Positions 27,118 through 37,176 of a stretch of DNA of 64,000 nt are shown here, piece after piece. The DNA is from Coralloluteibacterium stylophorae (lineage in GTDB: Bacteria > Pseudomonadota > Gammaproteobacteria > Xanthomonadales > Xanthomonadaceae): contig NZ_JAGQFT020000003.1 of assembly GCF_018122625.2 (NCBI RefSeq), positions 62,001-126,000 of the forward strand, read 5' to 3'. The notes beneath the pieces were generated by a model, which saw only the letters and a list, made by a program, of their open reading frames with translations, did no database searches and had not been told where the DNA came from. The position numbers and the translations under genes were made by a program. Within the stretch, counting starts at the first letter, position 1, and each line of letters starts with the position of its first letter.

Positions 27118-29310
27118 ATGCCTTCCGTCCACCGTCCGCTCGCCCTGGCCATCGGCCTCGCGCTCGCCCTGCCGATCCATGCCCAGACCGCCACCCGCTC
27201 GGACACGCGCCACGACCAGGCGCAGCACCTGGACGCCATCACCGTCACCGCCTCGCCGCTGCGCAACGACACCGAGTCGCTGGCGCAGCCGGTCGAGGTG
27301 CTGTCCGGCGAGGAGCTCGACCGCAGGAAGGCGGCGACGCTGGGCGAGACCGTCTCGCTGCTGCCGGGCGTGCAGAGCACCTACTTCGGCACCGGCGTCG
27401 GCCGTCCGATCATCCGCGGCCAGGAAGGCCCGCGCGTGCAGGTGCTGTCCAACGGCACCAGTGCGATGGACGTCTCCACCGTCAGCCAGGACCACGCGGT
27501 CAGCATCGAGCCCTTCCTCGCCGACCAGATCGAGGTGCTGAAGGGGCCGGCGACGCTGATCTACGGCAGCGGCGCCATCGGCGGCGCGGTCAACGTGGTC
27601 GATGGCCGCGTGCCGCTGGCGCCGGCGACCGAGGCCTTCAGCGGTCGCGCCGAGGTGCGCGGCAACACCGTCAACGACGAGACGACCGGCATGTTCCGTG
27701 TCGACGGCGGCAGCGAGCGCTTCACCTGGCATGCCGATGCCTTCTACCGCGACGGGGACGACTTCGACATCCCCGGCGTCGCCCAGGTCGAGCATGATGA
27801 TCACGATCACGACGATCATGACCACGAGGAGGAGGAACACGAGGAGCACGAGGAGCAGGTCGAGGGAACGCTCGCCAACAGCTCGTTCCTGACCAAGGGC
27901 GGCGCCGTCGGCGGCACCTTCTTCGGCGAGCGCGGCTATATCGGCGCCGCGGTCAGCACCTACCAGACCAACTACGGCATCCCCGAGGGCGCGCACCTCC
28001 ACGTCGAGGAGGACGGACACGACCACGACCACGACCACGAGGACGAGGAGGAGGAAGAGCACGAGGAGCACGTCGTGCGCATCGACCTCGACCAGACCCG
28101 CTACCAGGTCAAGGCCGGCCTCTACGATCCCCTGCCCTTCCTCGAGGAGCTGACCTTCAACGGCGCCTACAACGACTACGAGCACGTCGAGCTGGAGAGC
28201 GGCGAGGTCGGCACGCGCTTCGAGAACACCGGCTACGACACCCGCATCGAGGCGCTGCAGAAGGAGGTCGACGGCTGGCGCGGCGCGTTCGGCGTGCAGA
28301 TCTCGCGCAGCGACTTCGAGGCGATCGGCGAGGAGGCCTTCGTGCCGCCGACCGTCACCGACACCCTCGGCGCCTTCGTCATCCAGGAAAAGGACTTCGG
28401 GCCGCTGAAGCTGGAGGGCGGACTCCGCCACGACCGCGTCGAGCTCGAACCCGGCACCGGCGCCGACCGCAGCTTCGACACCAACAGCATCTCGGCTTCG
28501 GCGCTGTGGCGGGTCAGCGACGCGCTGCACCTGACCCTGGGTGCGGACCGCTCCGAGCGCGCGCCGACGCAGGAAGAGCTCTACGCCAACGGCGCCCACA
28601 TCGCCACCGCGAGCTGGGAAGTCGGCGACGCCGGCATGGACGTGGAGCGCGCGCGCCGGCTGGAGCTGGGCATGCACGTCCACACCGACCCGGCCGACTT
28701 CAAGTTCGCGCTGTACCAGACCGACTTCGACGACTTCGTCTACCTTGCCGACACGGGCATCGAGGAGTTCGGCCTTCCGGTGCGCCTGTGGGCGCAGACG
28801 GACGCGAAGTTCCGCGGCGCCGAGGCCGAAGCGATCTTCCACCTCGCCGACAACACCTCGGGCCTCTGGGACCTGCGCGTGTTCGGCGACTACGTGCATG
28901 CCACCTTCGACGGCGAGCCCACGCAGACCCGCGAGTTCTCGGTGCCGCACGACGACCACACCCACGACTACAGCGTGGTGCTGGACCAGACCGGCGACCT
29001 GCCGCGGATCGCGCCGTCGCGCATCGGCGCCGACCTTGGCTGGGGCATGGGCGGCTGGCGTGCCTCGGTCGGCGGCGTCCGCTACGGCGAGCAGGACCGC
29101 GTCGCCGACAACGAGGAGCCGAGCGAGGCCTACACCCTGGTGAACGCGCACCTGTCCTACCACTGGGACATGCCGGCGCTGTCCTACGAGGTGTTCCTGG
29201 ACGGCACCAACCTCACCGACCGCGAGGCGCGCCAGCACACCTCGCTGCTGCGCGACTACGCCCCGCTGCCGGGCCGCGGCGTGGCCTTCGGCGTCCGCGC
29301 CTTCTTCTGA
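27118..29310 (+). CDS. znuD: ZnuD-like TonB-dependent receptor with histidine-rich loops
   Basis: A 730-residue outer-membrane receptor. It has a signal peptide (LALAIGLALALPIHA, cleavage after about residue 22), TonB box-like region DAITVTAS (about 40-47), plug domain (about 55-165, with PGVQSTYFGTGVGRPIIRG and VLKGPATLIYGSGAIGGAVN), then a 22-strand barrel ending in Phe. Two long loops are packed with His/Asp/Glu, at about 225-248 (many DHDH units) and 293-320, plus a shorter DDHTHD near 617. Such loops bind zinc in ZnuD. The link is supported by the candidate Zur operators upstream, the MerC-like gene and zur nearby. The start has a CTGGAG ribosome-binding site. Copper or nickel uptake is less likely but not excluded. 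Confidence 0.85.
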   Translation: MPSVHRPLALAIGLALALPIHAQTATRSDTRHDQAQHLDAITVTASPLRNDTESLAQPVEVLSGEELDRRKAATLGETVSLLPGVQSTYFGTGVGRPIIRGQEGPRVQVLSNGTSAMDVSTVSQDHAVSIEPFLADQIEVLKGPATLIYGSGAIGGAVNVVDGRVPLAPATEAFSGRAEVRGNTVNDETTGMFRVDGGSERFTWHADAFYRDGDDFDIPGVAQVEHDDHDHDDHDHEEEEHEEHEEQVEGTLANSSFLTKGGAVGGTFFGERGYIGAAVSTYQTNYGIPEGAHLHVEEDGHDHDHDHEDEEEEEHEEHVVRIDLDQTRYQVKAGLYDPLPFLEELTFNGAYNDYEHVELESGEVGTRFENTGYDTRIEALQKEVDGWRGAFGVQISRSDFEAIGEEAFVPPTVTDTLGAFVIQEKDFGPLKLEGGLRHDRVELEPGTGADRSFDTNSISASALWRVSDALHLTLGADRSERAPTQEELYANGAHIATASWEVGDAGMDVERARRLELGMHVHTDPADFKFALYQTDFDDFVYLADTGIEEFGLPVRLWAQTDAKFRGAEAEAIFHLADNTSGLWDLRVFGDYVHATFDGEPTQTREFSVPHDDHTHDYSVVLDQTGDLPRIAPSRIGADLGWGMGGWRASVGGVRYGEQDRVADNEEPSEAYTLVNAHLSYHWDMPALSYEVFLDGTNLTDREARQHTSLLRDYAPLPGRGVAFGVRAFF

Positions 29311-29325
29311 CGGGGACACGGGCTC

Positions 29326-29350
29326 GCGGCGCCGCATGCAGCGGCGCCGC
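29326..29350. terminator. GC-rich hairpin between convergent genes
   Basis: GCGGCGCCGC occurs twice, separated by ATGCA. The sequence is its own reverse complement, so a strong 10-bp stem forms. It lies in the 42-bp gap between the receptor and hydrolase stops. There is no T-run, so function as a terminator is only probable. Confidence 0.4.
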
Positions 29351-29352
29351 CC

Positions 29353-30642
29353 TCATTCGATGTCGGGATCGTCCTCGTCGACCGCGCCGTCGTCCGCGCC
29401 GGCACCGGTCTCCTCGCCGATGCGGCGCAGCGGCCGCGGTCCGCCCTCGCCGTCCTCCGGCACGGCCTCGCCCACCGTCGCCGCCTCCGCCACCGCGCGT
29501 TGCTCGCTGGTCTCCTCGCCCAGGTGGTAGACGGCATAGCCGGGCAGGACCTGCTGGTTGAGCGCCATGCCGAGCACGCGGCCGTGGATCGGCGAGACGA
29601 TCTCGCGCTCGCGGTTGAGGATGGGGTCGTGGATGCGGCCCAGCACCTGGCCGCGCTGCACGCGCTGGCCGAGCTCGACGTCGCTGATCAGCAGGCCGCC
29701 GACGTCGCCGCGCACCCACTGCGACTCGTAGAACACCGGCTGCGCCTCGGCCGGATCCTCCAGGATCTGCGCCTCGCCGGCGAGCATGCCCATGCGCTGC
29801 ATCAGGTGGCGCAGCCCGTCGAGGCCGGCCTCGATCTCGTGCTTCTCCAGCCGCAGCGGCGCGCCGACCTCGAAGGTCACCGCCGGGATGCCGATGCTGT
29901 TGGCGGCGACCCGCAGCATGCCGCGGCTGCCCGGGCTGTGCAGCACCAGGGTGTTGCCGAAGCTACGGGTCATCTCCAGCACCTGCGGCCGGGTGAGGTC
30001 GGCGCGGATCTGCGGCAGGTTGCTGCGGTCGAACGAGCCGGTGTGGAAGTCCACCAGCGCGTCGCAGCCGCGCACGATGCCATCGAAGAAGTTCCAGGCG
30101 ATGCGCGAGGCGATGCTGCCGTAGCGGCTGCCGGGGAAGAAGCGGTTGAGGTCGCGCCGGTCCGGCAGGTAGCGGCTGCCGCGGCTGTAGCCGAACACGT
30201 TGACGATCGGCACCGCGACCACGCTGCCGGCCAGGGTCTCCGGCTGCAGCGAGTAGACCGCGCGGCGCACGATCTCCACGCCGTTGATCTCGTCGCCGTG
30301 CACCGCCGCGGCCAGGCACAGCACCGGGCCCGGCTCCGCGCCGTGGACGATCACCACCGGCGCCGCGGCCTCGCCGGCCAGGCCCTGGCTCGCCTGCCAC
30401 TCCAGGCGCACGCGGGTGCCCGGAAGGACGAAGCGGTCGAGGATGTGCAGCGGCGCGACCCGCGGCGGCCCCATCGCGGAGGCGTCGACGTCGCCGCCGG
30501 CGATCGGGGTGAGCGGCGGCAGGGGCTGCGGCCGTCCCGGCGGCGCGACCGGGAAATCCTGCGCCGTGGCCGGAAGCGCGAGGCCCAGCAGGATCGCCGC
30601 CAGCGCGGTCAGCCGCGCCCTGCGGCCGCGTCCCTTCTCCAC
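29353..30642 (-). CDS. Exported succinylglutamate desuccinylase/aspartoacylase family protein (zinc hydrolase)
   Basis: About 429 residues from GTG 30642. A signal peptide (LTALAAILLGLALPATA) should send it to the periplasm. Zinc-ligand motifs of the M14-like AstE/ASPA family are AAAVHGDEINGVEI (His and Glu) and ALVDFHTGSFDR (His), together with PDRRDLNRFFPG. After about residue 300 a beta-rich region (RGDVGGLLISDVELGQRVQ to VLGRIHDPI) resembles the biotin/lipoyl-like C-terminal domain common in this family. The tail is acidic. It follows zur by 4 bp, so it is probably in the zur transcript. An ATG at 30678 inside zur is an alternative start. The substrate is unknown. Confidence 0.85.
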   Translation of the reverse strand: MEKGRGRRARLTALAAILLGLALPATAQDFPVAPPGRPQPLPPLTPIAGGDVDASAMGPPRVAPLHILDRFVLPGTRVRLEWQASQGLAGEAAAPVVIVHGAEPGPVLCLAAAVHGDEINGVEIVRRAVYSLQPETLAGSVVAVPIVNVFGYSRGSRYLPDRRDLNRFFPGSRYGSIASRIAWNFFDGIVRGCDALVDFHTGSFDRSNLPQIRADLTRPQVLEMTRSFGNTLVLHSPGSRGMLRVAANSIGIPAVTFEVGAPLRLEKHEIEAGLDGLRHLMQRMGMLAGEAQILEDPAEAQPVFYESQWVRGDVGGLLISDVELGQRVQRGQVLGRIHDPILNREREIVSPIHGRVLGMALNQQVLPGYAVYHLGEETSEQRAVAEAATVGEAVPEDGEGGPRPLRRIGEETGAGADDGAVDEDDPDIE

Positions 30643-30646
30643 CGCC

Positions 30647-31144
30647 TCAGGCCGCGCTGCAGCGCGCGCACAGGCCATGCACTTCCAGGGTCTGCGCCTG
30701 CGGCTGGAAACCCAGCGCCTTCGCCTGCGCGGTCAGCTGCTCGGCGATGCGTGGGTCCTCCAGCTCGACCGTCGCCAGGCAGCGGTCGCAGATCAGGAAG
30801 GGCGCCGAATGATGCTCGGCGCTGGGATGGTGGCAGCCGAGATAGGCGTTGACCGATTCCAGCTTGTGGATGAAGCCCTGCTCCATCAGGAAGTCGAGCG
30901 CGCGGTAGACCGTCGGCGGCGCGGCACCCTCGCGGGTCACCTTCATCCGGTCGAGCAGGTCGTAGGCCTTGACCGGGCGCTGCGCCTCGGCGATCAGGCG
31001 CAGCACCTGCGCGCGGATCGGCGTGAGGCGCAGGCCGCGTTCGGCGCAGGCGGCTTCCACCGCCCGCACGAAATCGTCCGGCGCATCGACGTGCGCGTGC
31101 GGGTCCGTGCAGGCGTGCACGCGGCTGGCATGGGCGGGAGACAT
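30647..31144 (-). CDS. zur: Fur-family transcriptional regulator, probably Zur
   Basis: A 165-residue repressor with an N-terminal winged helix (about 25-95: LRLTPIRAQVLRLI, PPTVYRALDFLMEQGFIHKLES) and a C-terminal metal-binding and dimer domain. The structural zinc site is visible as two Cys-x-x-Cys pairs (CDRC and CARC). A HHPSAEHH cluster supplies regulatory ligands. Zur rather than Fur is favoured by the spacing of the Cys pairs, the missing Fur-type HHDH segment, and the neighbouring ZnuD-like receptor and MerC-like gene. It represses zinc-uptake genes when zinc is sufficient. Start ATG 31144 or 31153. It is followed by the zinc hydrolase, 4 bp on. Confidence 0.85.
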   Translation of the reverse strand: MSPAHASRVHACTDPHAHVDAPDDFVRAVEAACAERGLRLTPIRAQVLRLIAEAQRPVKAYDLLDRMKVTREGAAPPTVYRALDFLMEQGFIHKLESVNAYLGCHHPSAEHHSAPFLICDRCLATVELEDPRIAEQLTAQAKALGFQPQAQTLEVHGLCARCSAA

Positions 31145-31212
31145 GGCCGGCATGCTAGCACCGTGCGGGTGAACCGCCGCGTCGCGGGCGGCGGTGTCCG
31201 GGAGCCCGGGCC

Positions 31213-32625
31213 TCAGTCCGCGGCGGGCACTCTGGCGAGCGCGGCGGCGATGCGGCGCAGCGCCTCGTCGCGCCCGGCGAGGTAGACGGTGTGGTCGATG
31301 GAGGGGCTGACCTGGGTGCCGGTCATCGCCACCCGCAGCGGCTGCGCGATCTTGCCCAGGCCCAGCTCCAGCTCCACGCCGGTGGCGCTGACCGCGGCGT
31401 CGATCGCCGCCGGCGACCAGTCCGCCGCCGGCAGCGCCTCCAGGCGGCGCTGCATCGCCTCCAGCGGCGCGCGCGCGGACGCCCCCAGGTGCTTGGCCAC
31501 CGCCTTGTCGTCGTAGTCGGCCAGCGGGCGGTACCAGACCGCGGCGCGCTCGGCCATGTCCTTGAGCGTCTTGACCCGGTCGGCCAGCGCCACCACCACG
31601 TCGGCCGGCGCCGGCCCGGTCGCGGGATCGATGCCCTGCTCGCGCAGGTGCCATTCGAGCTCCGGCGCGACCTCGGCCGGGTCGGAGGCCTTAAAGTAGT
31701 GCTGGTTGAGCCAGGACAGCTTGTCCAGGTCGAAGCGCGAGGCGGAGTGGTTGACGTCGGCGATGTCGAACAGGCGGACCATCTCCTCGCGCGAGAAGAT
31801 CTCCTGGTCGCCGTGCGACCAGCCCAGGCGGACGAGGTAGTTCAGCAGCGCCTGCGGCAGGAAGCCGTCGGCGCGGTACTGCATCACGCCCACCGCACCG
31901 TGGCGCTTGGAGAGCTTGGCGCCGTCGGGGCCGAGGATCATCGGCAGGTGCGAGAACGCCGGCACGGCCGCGCCCAGCGCCTCGTAGATGTTGATCTGGC
32001 GCGGGGTGTTGTTGACGTGGTCGTCGCCGCGGATGACGTCGGTGATGCGCATGTCGAGGTCGTCGACGACCACCGCGAAGTTGTAGGTCGGGAAGCCGTC
32101 GGAGCGGATCAGCACCAGGTCGTCGAGCTCGGCGTTGGCCCACTCGATGCGGCCCTTGACCTTGTCCTCGAACACCACGCTGCCGCCCTGCGGGTTCCTG
32201 AAGCGGATGACGCGGTTGGGATCGTCGCGCAGCGGCGCGCCGAGATCGCGGTAGTGGCCGTTGTAGCGCGGCTTGGTGCCGGCCTCCATGGCCGCGGCGC
32301 GCATCGCATCGAGCTCCTCGCGGGTCTCGTAGGCGTAGTAGGCCTTGCCGGCGGCGACCAGCTGCTCGGCGACCTCGCGGTAGCGGTCGAAGCGCTGGGT
32401 CTGGTAGATCGGGCCCTCGTCGGCGTCGAGGCCGAGCCAGCGCATGCCGTCGAGGATGGCCTGCACCGCCGCGTCGGTGCTGCGCTCGCGGTCAGTGTCC
32501 TCGATCCGCAGCACGAACTCGCCGCCGCTGTGGCGCGCCTGCAGCCAGCAGTACAGCGCGGTGCGGGCGCCGCCGATGTGCAGGAAGCCGGTGGGACTCG
32601 GGGCGAAGCGGGTGCGGCAGGTCAT
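31213..32625 (-). CDS. gltX: Glutamyl-tRNA synthetase
   Basis: A 470-residue class I aminoacyl-tRNA synthetase that charges tRNA-Glu (and possibly tRNA-Gln in organisms that use the amidotransferase route). The HIGH motif is HIGG in [18 protein letters not shown] near the start. The KMSKS motif is KLSKR at about 240. The discriminator segments DTDRERS and [18 protein letters not shown] are present. Length is usual for the bacterial enzyme. Start ATG 32625. It ends 68 bp before zur's start. The upstream cyclophilin gene is divergent. Confidence 0.97.
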   Translation of the reverse strand: MTCRTRFAPSPTGFLHIGGARTALYCWLQARHSGGEFVLRIEDTDRERSTDAAVQAILDGMRWLGLDADEGPIYQTQRFDRYREVAEQLVAAGKAYYAYETREELDAMRAAAMEAGTKPRYNGHYRDLGAPLRDDPNRVIRFRNPQGGSVVFEDKVKGRIEWANAELDDLVLIRSDGFPTYNFAVVVDDLDMRITDVIRGDDHVNNTPRQINIYEALGAAVPAFSHLPMILGPDGAKLSKRHGAVGVMQYRADGFLPQALLNYLVRLGWSHGDQEIFSREEMVRLFDIADVNHSASRFDLDKLSWLNQHYFKASDPAEVAPELEWHLREQGIDPATGPAPADVVVALADRVKTLKDMAERAAVWYRPLADYDDKAVAKHLGASARAPLEAMQRRLEALPAADWSPAAIDAAVSATGVELELGLGKIAQPLRVAMTGTQVSPSIDHTVYLAGRDEALRRIAAALARVPAAD

Positions 32626-32770
32626 GGCGGTGCGGGCGTGGGGACAGCCGCCTAGTCTAGCGGCCGCGCGCGCGGCCCGTCCCGCCGCCGCAGTGCGACA
32701 GCCGGCGCGTCGTCCCGCTCGCCGGCGCGACGCCTTAGACTGTCGCACTCGCTCGTCCGCGGAACCCGTC

Positions 32771-33412
32771 ATGACCCGATCCGGATCCTTCCTCGCCGCC
32801 CTCGCCTTCGCCTGCGCAGGCCTGCTGCCTGCCGCGCCGCGCGCGCAGGACGCGCCGGTCGACCGCGTGCCGAGCGCCGAGGAGGCGCCGGCGGTGACCG
32901 GGCCACAGGCGGTCCTGCACACCTCGATGGGCGACATCACCCTGGAGCTGTATCCGCAGCAGGCGCCGCGGACGGTGCAGAACTTCGTCGAGTACGCGCG
33001 CGCGGGCTTCTACAACGGCACCATCTTCCATCGCGTGATCCCGGACATGCTGGTCCAGGCCGGCGCCTACACGCCGGACATGCAGCCCAAGCCGACGCGC
33101 GCGCCGATCCCGCTGGAGACGCAGAACGGCCTGTCCAACCTGCGCGGCACGGTCGCCGCCGCGCGTGCGGCGGCGCCGGAATCGGCGACCTCGCAGTTCT
33201 TCATCAACGTGGTCGACAACCCGCGCTTCGACTTCACCTCCGACGAGAGCGACTACACCCGCGGCTACGCGGTGTTCGCACGGGTCGTCGACGGCATGGA
33301 CGTGGTCGACGCCATCCGCGAGGTGCCGACCACCGCGCGCGAGCCGCTGCAGCGCGACGTGCCGGTGGAGCCGGTGACCATCGAGCGCGTCGAGCTGCTG
33401 GACGCCGAGTGA
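32771..33412 (+). CDS. Exported cyclophilin-type peptidyl-prolyl isomerase
   Basis: A 213-residue periplasmic foldase. Signal peptide [18 protein letters not shown], cleavage at about residue 25. The cyclophilin domain (about 45-205) carries [13 protein letters not shown] (catalytic Arg), [10 protein letters not shown] and [14 protein letters not shown]. Compared with the canonical family, the usual MAR region reads [15 protein letters not shown], as in other bacterial PpiA-type proteins. It accelerates proline isomerisation in exported proteins. ATG 32771. It shares the 145-bp divergent region with gltX. lpxH follows 16 bp after its stop, an arrangement often seen in xanthomonads. Confidence 0.93.
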   Translation: MTRSGSFLAALAFACAGLLPAAPRAQDAPVDRVPSAEEAPAVTGPQAVLHTSMGDITLELYPQQAPRTVQNFVEYARAGFYNGTIFHRVIPDMLVQAGAYTPDMQPKPTRAPIPLETQNGLSNLRGTVAAARAAAPESATSQFFINVVDNPRFDFTSDESDYTRGYAVFARVVDGMDVVDAIREVPTTAREPLQRDVPVEPVTIERVELLDAE

Positions 33413-33428
33413 GCCGCCGGAACGGCCG

Positions 33429-34157
33429 ATGACCACGCTGTTCGTCTCCGACCTGCACCTGGATCCCGCGCGGCCGGAGATCACGGCGCTGTTCCTGCGC
33501 TTCCTGCAGGAGGAGGCGGCCGGCGCCGACGCGCTCTATCTGCTCGGCGACCTGTTCGAGGCCTGGATCGGCGACGACGATCCGGCGCCGCTGGGCGCCG
33601 AGGTGGCGTCCGGACTCGGCGCCGTCGCCGATGCCGGGGTGCCGGTGTACTTCATGCACGGCAACCGCGACTTCCTGCTCGGCCGCGACTACGCCGCGCG
33701 CGCGGGCATGCGCCTGCTGCCGGATCCGGCGGTGGTCATGCTCTACGGCCATCCGACCCTGCTCACCCACGGCGACGCGCTCTGCAGCGACGACCACGCC
33801 TACCAGGCCTTCCGCGCGCAGACCCGCGACCCGGCCTGGCGCGAGCGCTTCCTGGCGCAGCCGCTCGCCGCGCGCCAGGCCTTCGCGCGGCAGGCCCGCG
33901 AGGCCAGCCGCCAGCACCAGGCGACCGTCGGTGGCGGCGCCGCCGACATCACCGACGTCACCCCGGACACGGTCGCCGCGCTGTTCTCGCGCTACGGCGT
34001 GGACCGCGTCATCCACGGGCACACCCATCGCCCGGCCGTGCACACGCTCGAGGTCGACGGCCGCACCTGCACCCGCATCGTGCTCGGCGACTGGTTCGAG
34101 CAGGGTTCGGTGCTGCGGGTCGATGCCGACCGCCTGGAGCTGTCGGCGCTCGGCTGA
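33429..34157 (+). CDS. lpxH: UDP-2,3-diacylglucosamine diphosphatase
   Basis: LpxH hydrolyses UDP-2,3-diacylglucosamine to lipid X and UMP, the fourth step of lipid A synthesis, at the inner face of the membrane. The 242-residue protein is a calcineurin-type metallophosphoesterase: FVSDLHLDP (Asp/His), [37 protein letters not shown], and [11 protein letters not shown]. The extra family motif around [11 protein letters not shown] is present. The start is 16 bp after the cyclophilin gene, so they probably form one operon. Confidence 0.96.
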   Translation: MTTLFVSDLHLDPARPEITALFLRFLQEEAAGADALYLLGDLFEAWIGDDDPAPLGAEVASGLGAVADAGVPVYFMHGNRDFLLGRDYAARAGMRLLPDPAVVMLYGHPTLLTHGDALCSDDHAYQAFRAQTRDPAWRERFLAQPLAARQAFARQAREASRQHQATVGGGAADITDVTPDTVAALFSRYGVDRVIHGHTHRPAVHTLEVDGRTCTRIVLGDWFEQGSVLRVDADRLELSALG

Positions 34158-34220
34158 GGCGCTTCGCGGCCTGCGACCGGAGCGGCTGCGCCCGTTCGCC
34201 CACTGCCCTGCCGGGCCGTT

Positions 34221-34290
34221 CCAGTCGGGGCTGAAGCCCCTCCCACACAAACGCGGAGTGAGGCTGAAGCCGCTCCTGCGGCGGCCCGGA
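34221..34290. repeat. Two REP-like palindromic repeats
   Basis: Two copies of the REP-like motif common in Pseudomonas and xanthomonads sit between lpxH and the DUF455 gene. The first reads GTCGGGGCTGAAGCCCCTCC (from about 34222) and the second GAGGCTGAAGCCGCTCCTGC (from about 34261), both in the same direction. Each has a hairpin core GGGGCTGAAGCCCC or GGCTGAAGCC. The unit is the reverse complement of the GGAGCGGCTTCAGCC-type element. They lie between convergent stops and may stabilise the lpxH mRNA. Confidence 0.78.
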
Positions 34291-34299
34291 TACGCGCGG

Positions 34300-35108
34300 T
34301 CAGCGCGGTGGCGCCAGCGCCTCCAGGGCGGCGAGCTCCTCGGCGTCGAAGCCGGCCTCGAGCCGCGCCTCGACGTTGAACGGCCCGCGCAGGTAGCCAT
34401 GCGCGTAGTCGCGCAGGAGCTGGCGGAAGGTCGCGTCCGGCACCACGCCCTCGCGCTCGCAGCACCAGCGGAACCAGCGGCTGCCGGCGGCCACGTGCGG
34501 AACCTCCTCGCGCAGGATCACCTCCAGCGCCGCCACCGTGGCCTCGTCGCCCATGTGCCGCAGCCGCGCGATCATGCCGGGGGTGACGTCGAGGCCGCGG
34601 GCCTCCAGCACGCGCGGCACCAGGGCCATGCGCGCCAGGCAGGAGGCGGCGGTGCGCTCGGCCATCTCCCACAGCCCGTTGTGCGCGTCGAAGTCGCCGT
34701 AGGCGGCGCCGAGGTCGGCCATCCGCGCCTGCAGCAGGGCGAAGTGGCGGGCCTCGTCGGCGGCGATGCCGATCCAGTCGGCGTAGTAGGCCTCGGGCAG
34801 GCCGCGGAAGCGGTAGACCGCGTCCCAGGCGAGGTCGACCGCGTTGAACTCGATGTGCGCGATGGCGTGCAGGAACGCGGCCTTGCCCTCGGGCGTGCCG
34901 AGGCCGCGCTGGGCGAGCCCGCGCGGCGGGACCAGGCGCGGCCGCGGCGGCCGGCCCGGCATGCGGATCGGCGCGGGGGGCGCGGCGTCGGCGGGCACCG
35001 CCAGCCCGCCGCGCGCCCAGGCGGCCGCGGCGGCATGGGTGAGCTCGAGCTTGGCCGCGACCGTGCCGGCGTCGAGGCAGGCGCGCGCGGCGGCGAACAC
35101 GTCGCCCA

Positions 35109-35109
<1 letters not shown>
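34300..35109 (-). CDS. DUF455 ferritin-like protein
   Basis: A 269-residue cytoplasmic protein of the DUF455 family with a ferritin-like four-helix bundle. Helix motifs carry the expected acidic and His ligands: AFLHAIAHIEFNAVDLAWDA (Glu and His), DEARHFALLQARM (ExxH) and EVILREEVPHVAAG (ExxH). The di-metal site looks complete, so iron or manganese binding is plausible, but no reaction is known. Its ATG at 35109 overlaps the purF stop (TGATG), so it is translated after purF. Its stop is 143 bp from lpxH, with REP-like repeats between. Confidence 0.85.
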
Positions 35110-36581
<1,472 letters not shown>

Positions 36582-36594
36582 GATCTTGAGGCCT

Positions 36595-37158
36595 CTAGAG
36601 GGTCGAGCCGGGAAGCGGCTCGGCCGGTGATGGTCCGGTGGAAGCAGGTCCAGCCGCGGGGGCCGGGTCGAAATCGATGTAGGCCGCCACCGCCTCCGGC
36701 AGCCAGGTGCGCATCCAGCGCGCGCCGCGCTCGAACTCCGGCAGCAGCCGCGACTGCGACCACCATGGGTCCTGCGGCATCGGCGTGAACCCGACCAGCA
36801 GCACCAGCAGGCAGCACAGCGCCAGGCCGCGGGCGACGCCGAAGAGCATCCCGAGCAGGCGGTCGGTGCCGGACAGGCCGCTCACCCGGATCAGCCGCGA
36901 CAGCAGCCAGGTCAGCAGGCCGCCCACCAGGATCGCCGCGACGAACACCGTCGCGTAGCCGAGCAGCAGCCGCACCGACGGTACGTCCACGCCCGAGAAC
37001 AGCGCCGCAACCGCGTCGCCGTAGGTGAAGGCCAGCCAGAACGCCCCCGCCCAGATCGCCAGCGACAGCGCCTCGACCAGGAACCCGCGGACCAGGCCGA
37101 TCAGCACCGACGCCGCGACGATCCCGATGAGGACGTAGTCGGCCCAGTTCAACGCCAC
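36595..37158 (-). CDS. cvpA: CvpA family membrane protein
   Basis: A 187-residue inner-membrane protein with four hydrophobic helices, starting with NWADYVLIGIVAASVLIGLVRG and the family Arg-Gly pair. The C-terminal 40 residues are Pro-rich and polar. CvpA was named for its need in colicin V production, but in most bacteria it supports envelope or stress tolerance by an unknown mechanism. It lies between dedD and purF, 18 bp and 13 bp from them, so it is part of one operon. Confidence 0.93.
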   Translation of the reverse strand: MALNWADYVLIGIVAASVLIGLVRGFLVEALSLAIWAGAFWLAFTYGDAVAALFSGVDVPSVRLLLGYATVFVAAILVGGLLTWLLSRLIRVSGLSGTDRLLGMLFGVARGLALCCLLVLLVGFTPMPQDPWWSQSRLLPEFERGARWMRTWLPEAVAAYIDFDPAPAAGPASTGPSPAEPLPGSTL

Positions 37159-37176
37159 GATGGGGAACGGTCCGGA

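Noticed and set aside
27784-28070. Simple-sequence repeat of GATCAC/GACCAC
   Set aside because: It lies in frame within the receptor gene and encodes the His/Asp/Glu-rich loops, so it is coding rather than a separate repeat.
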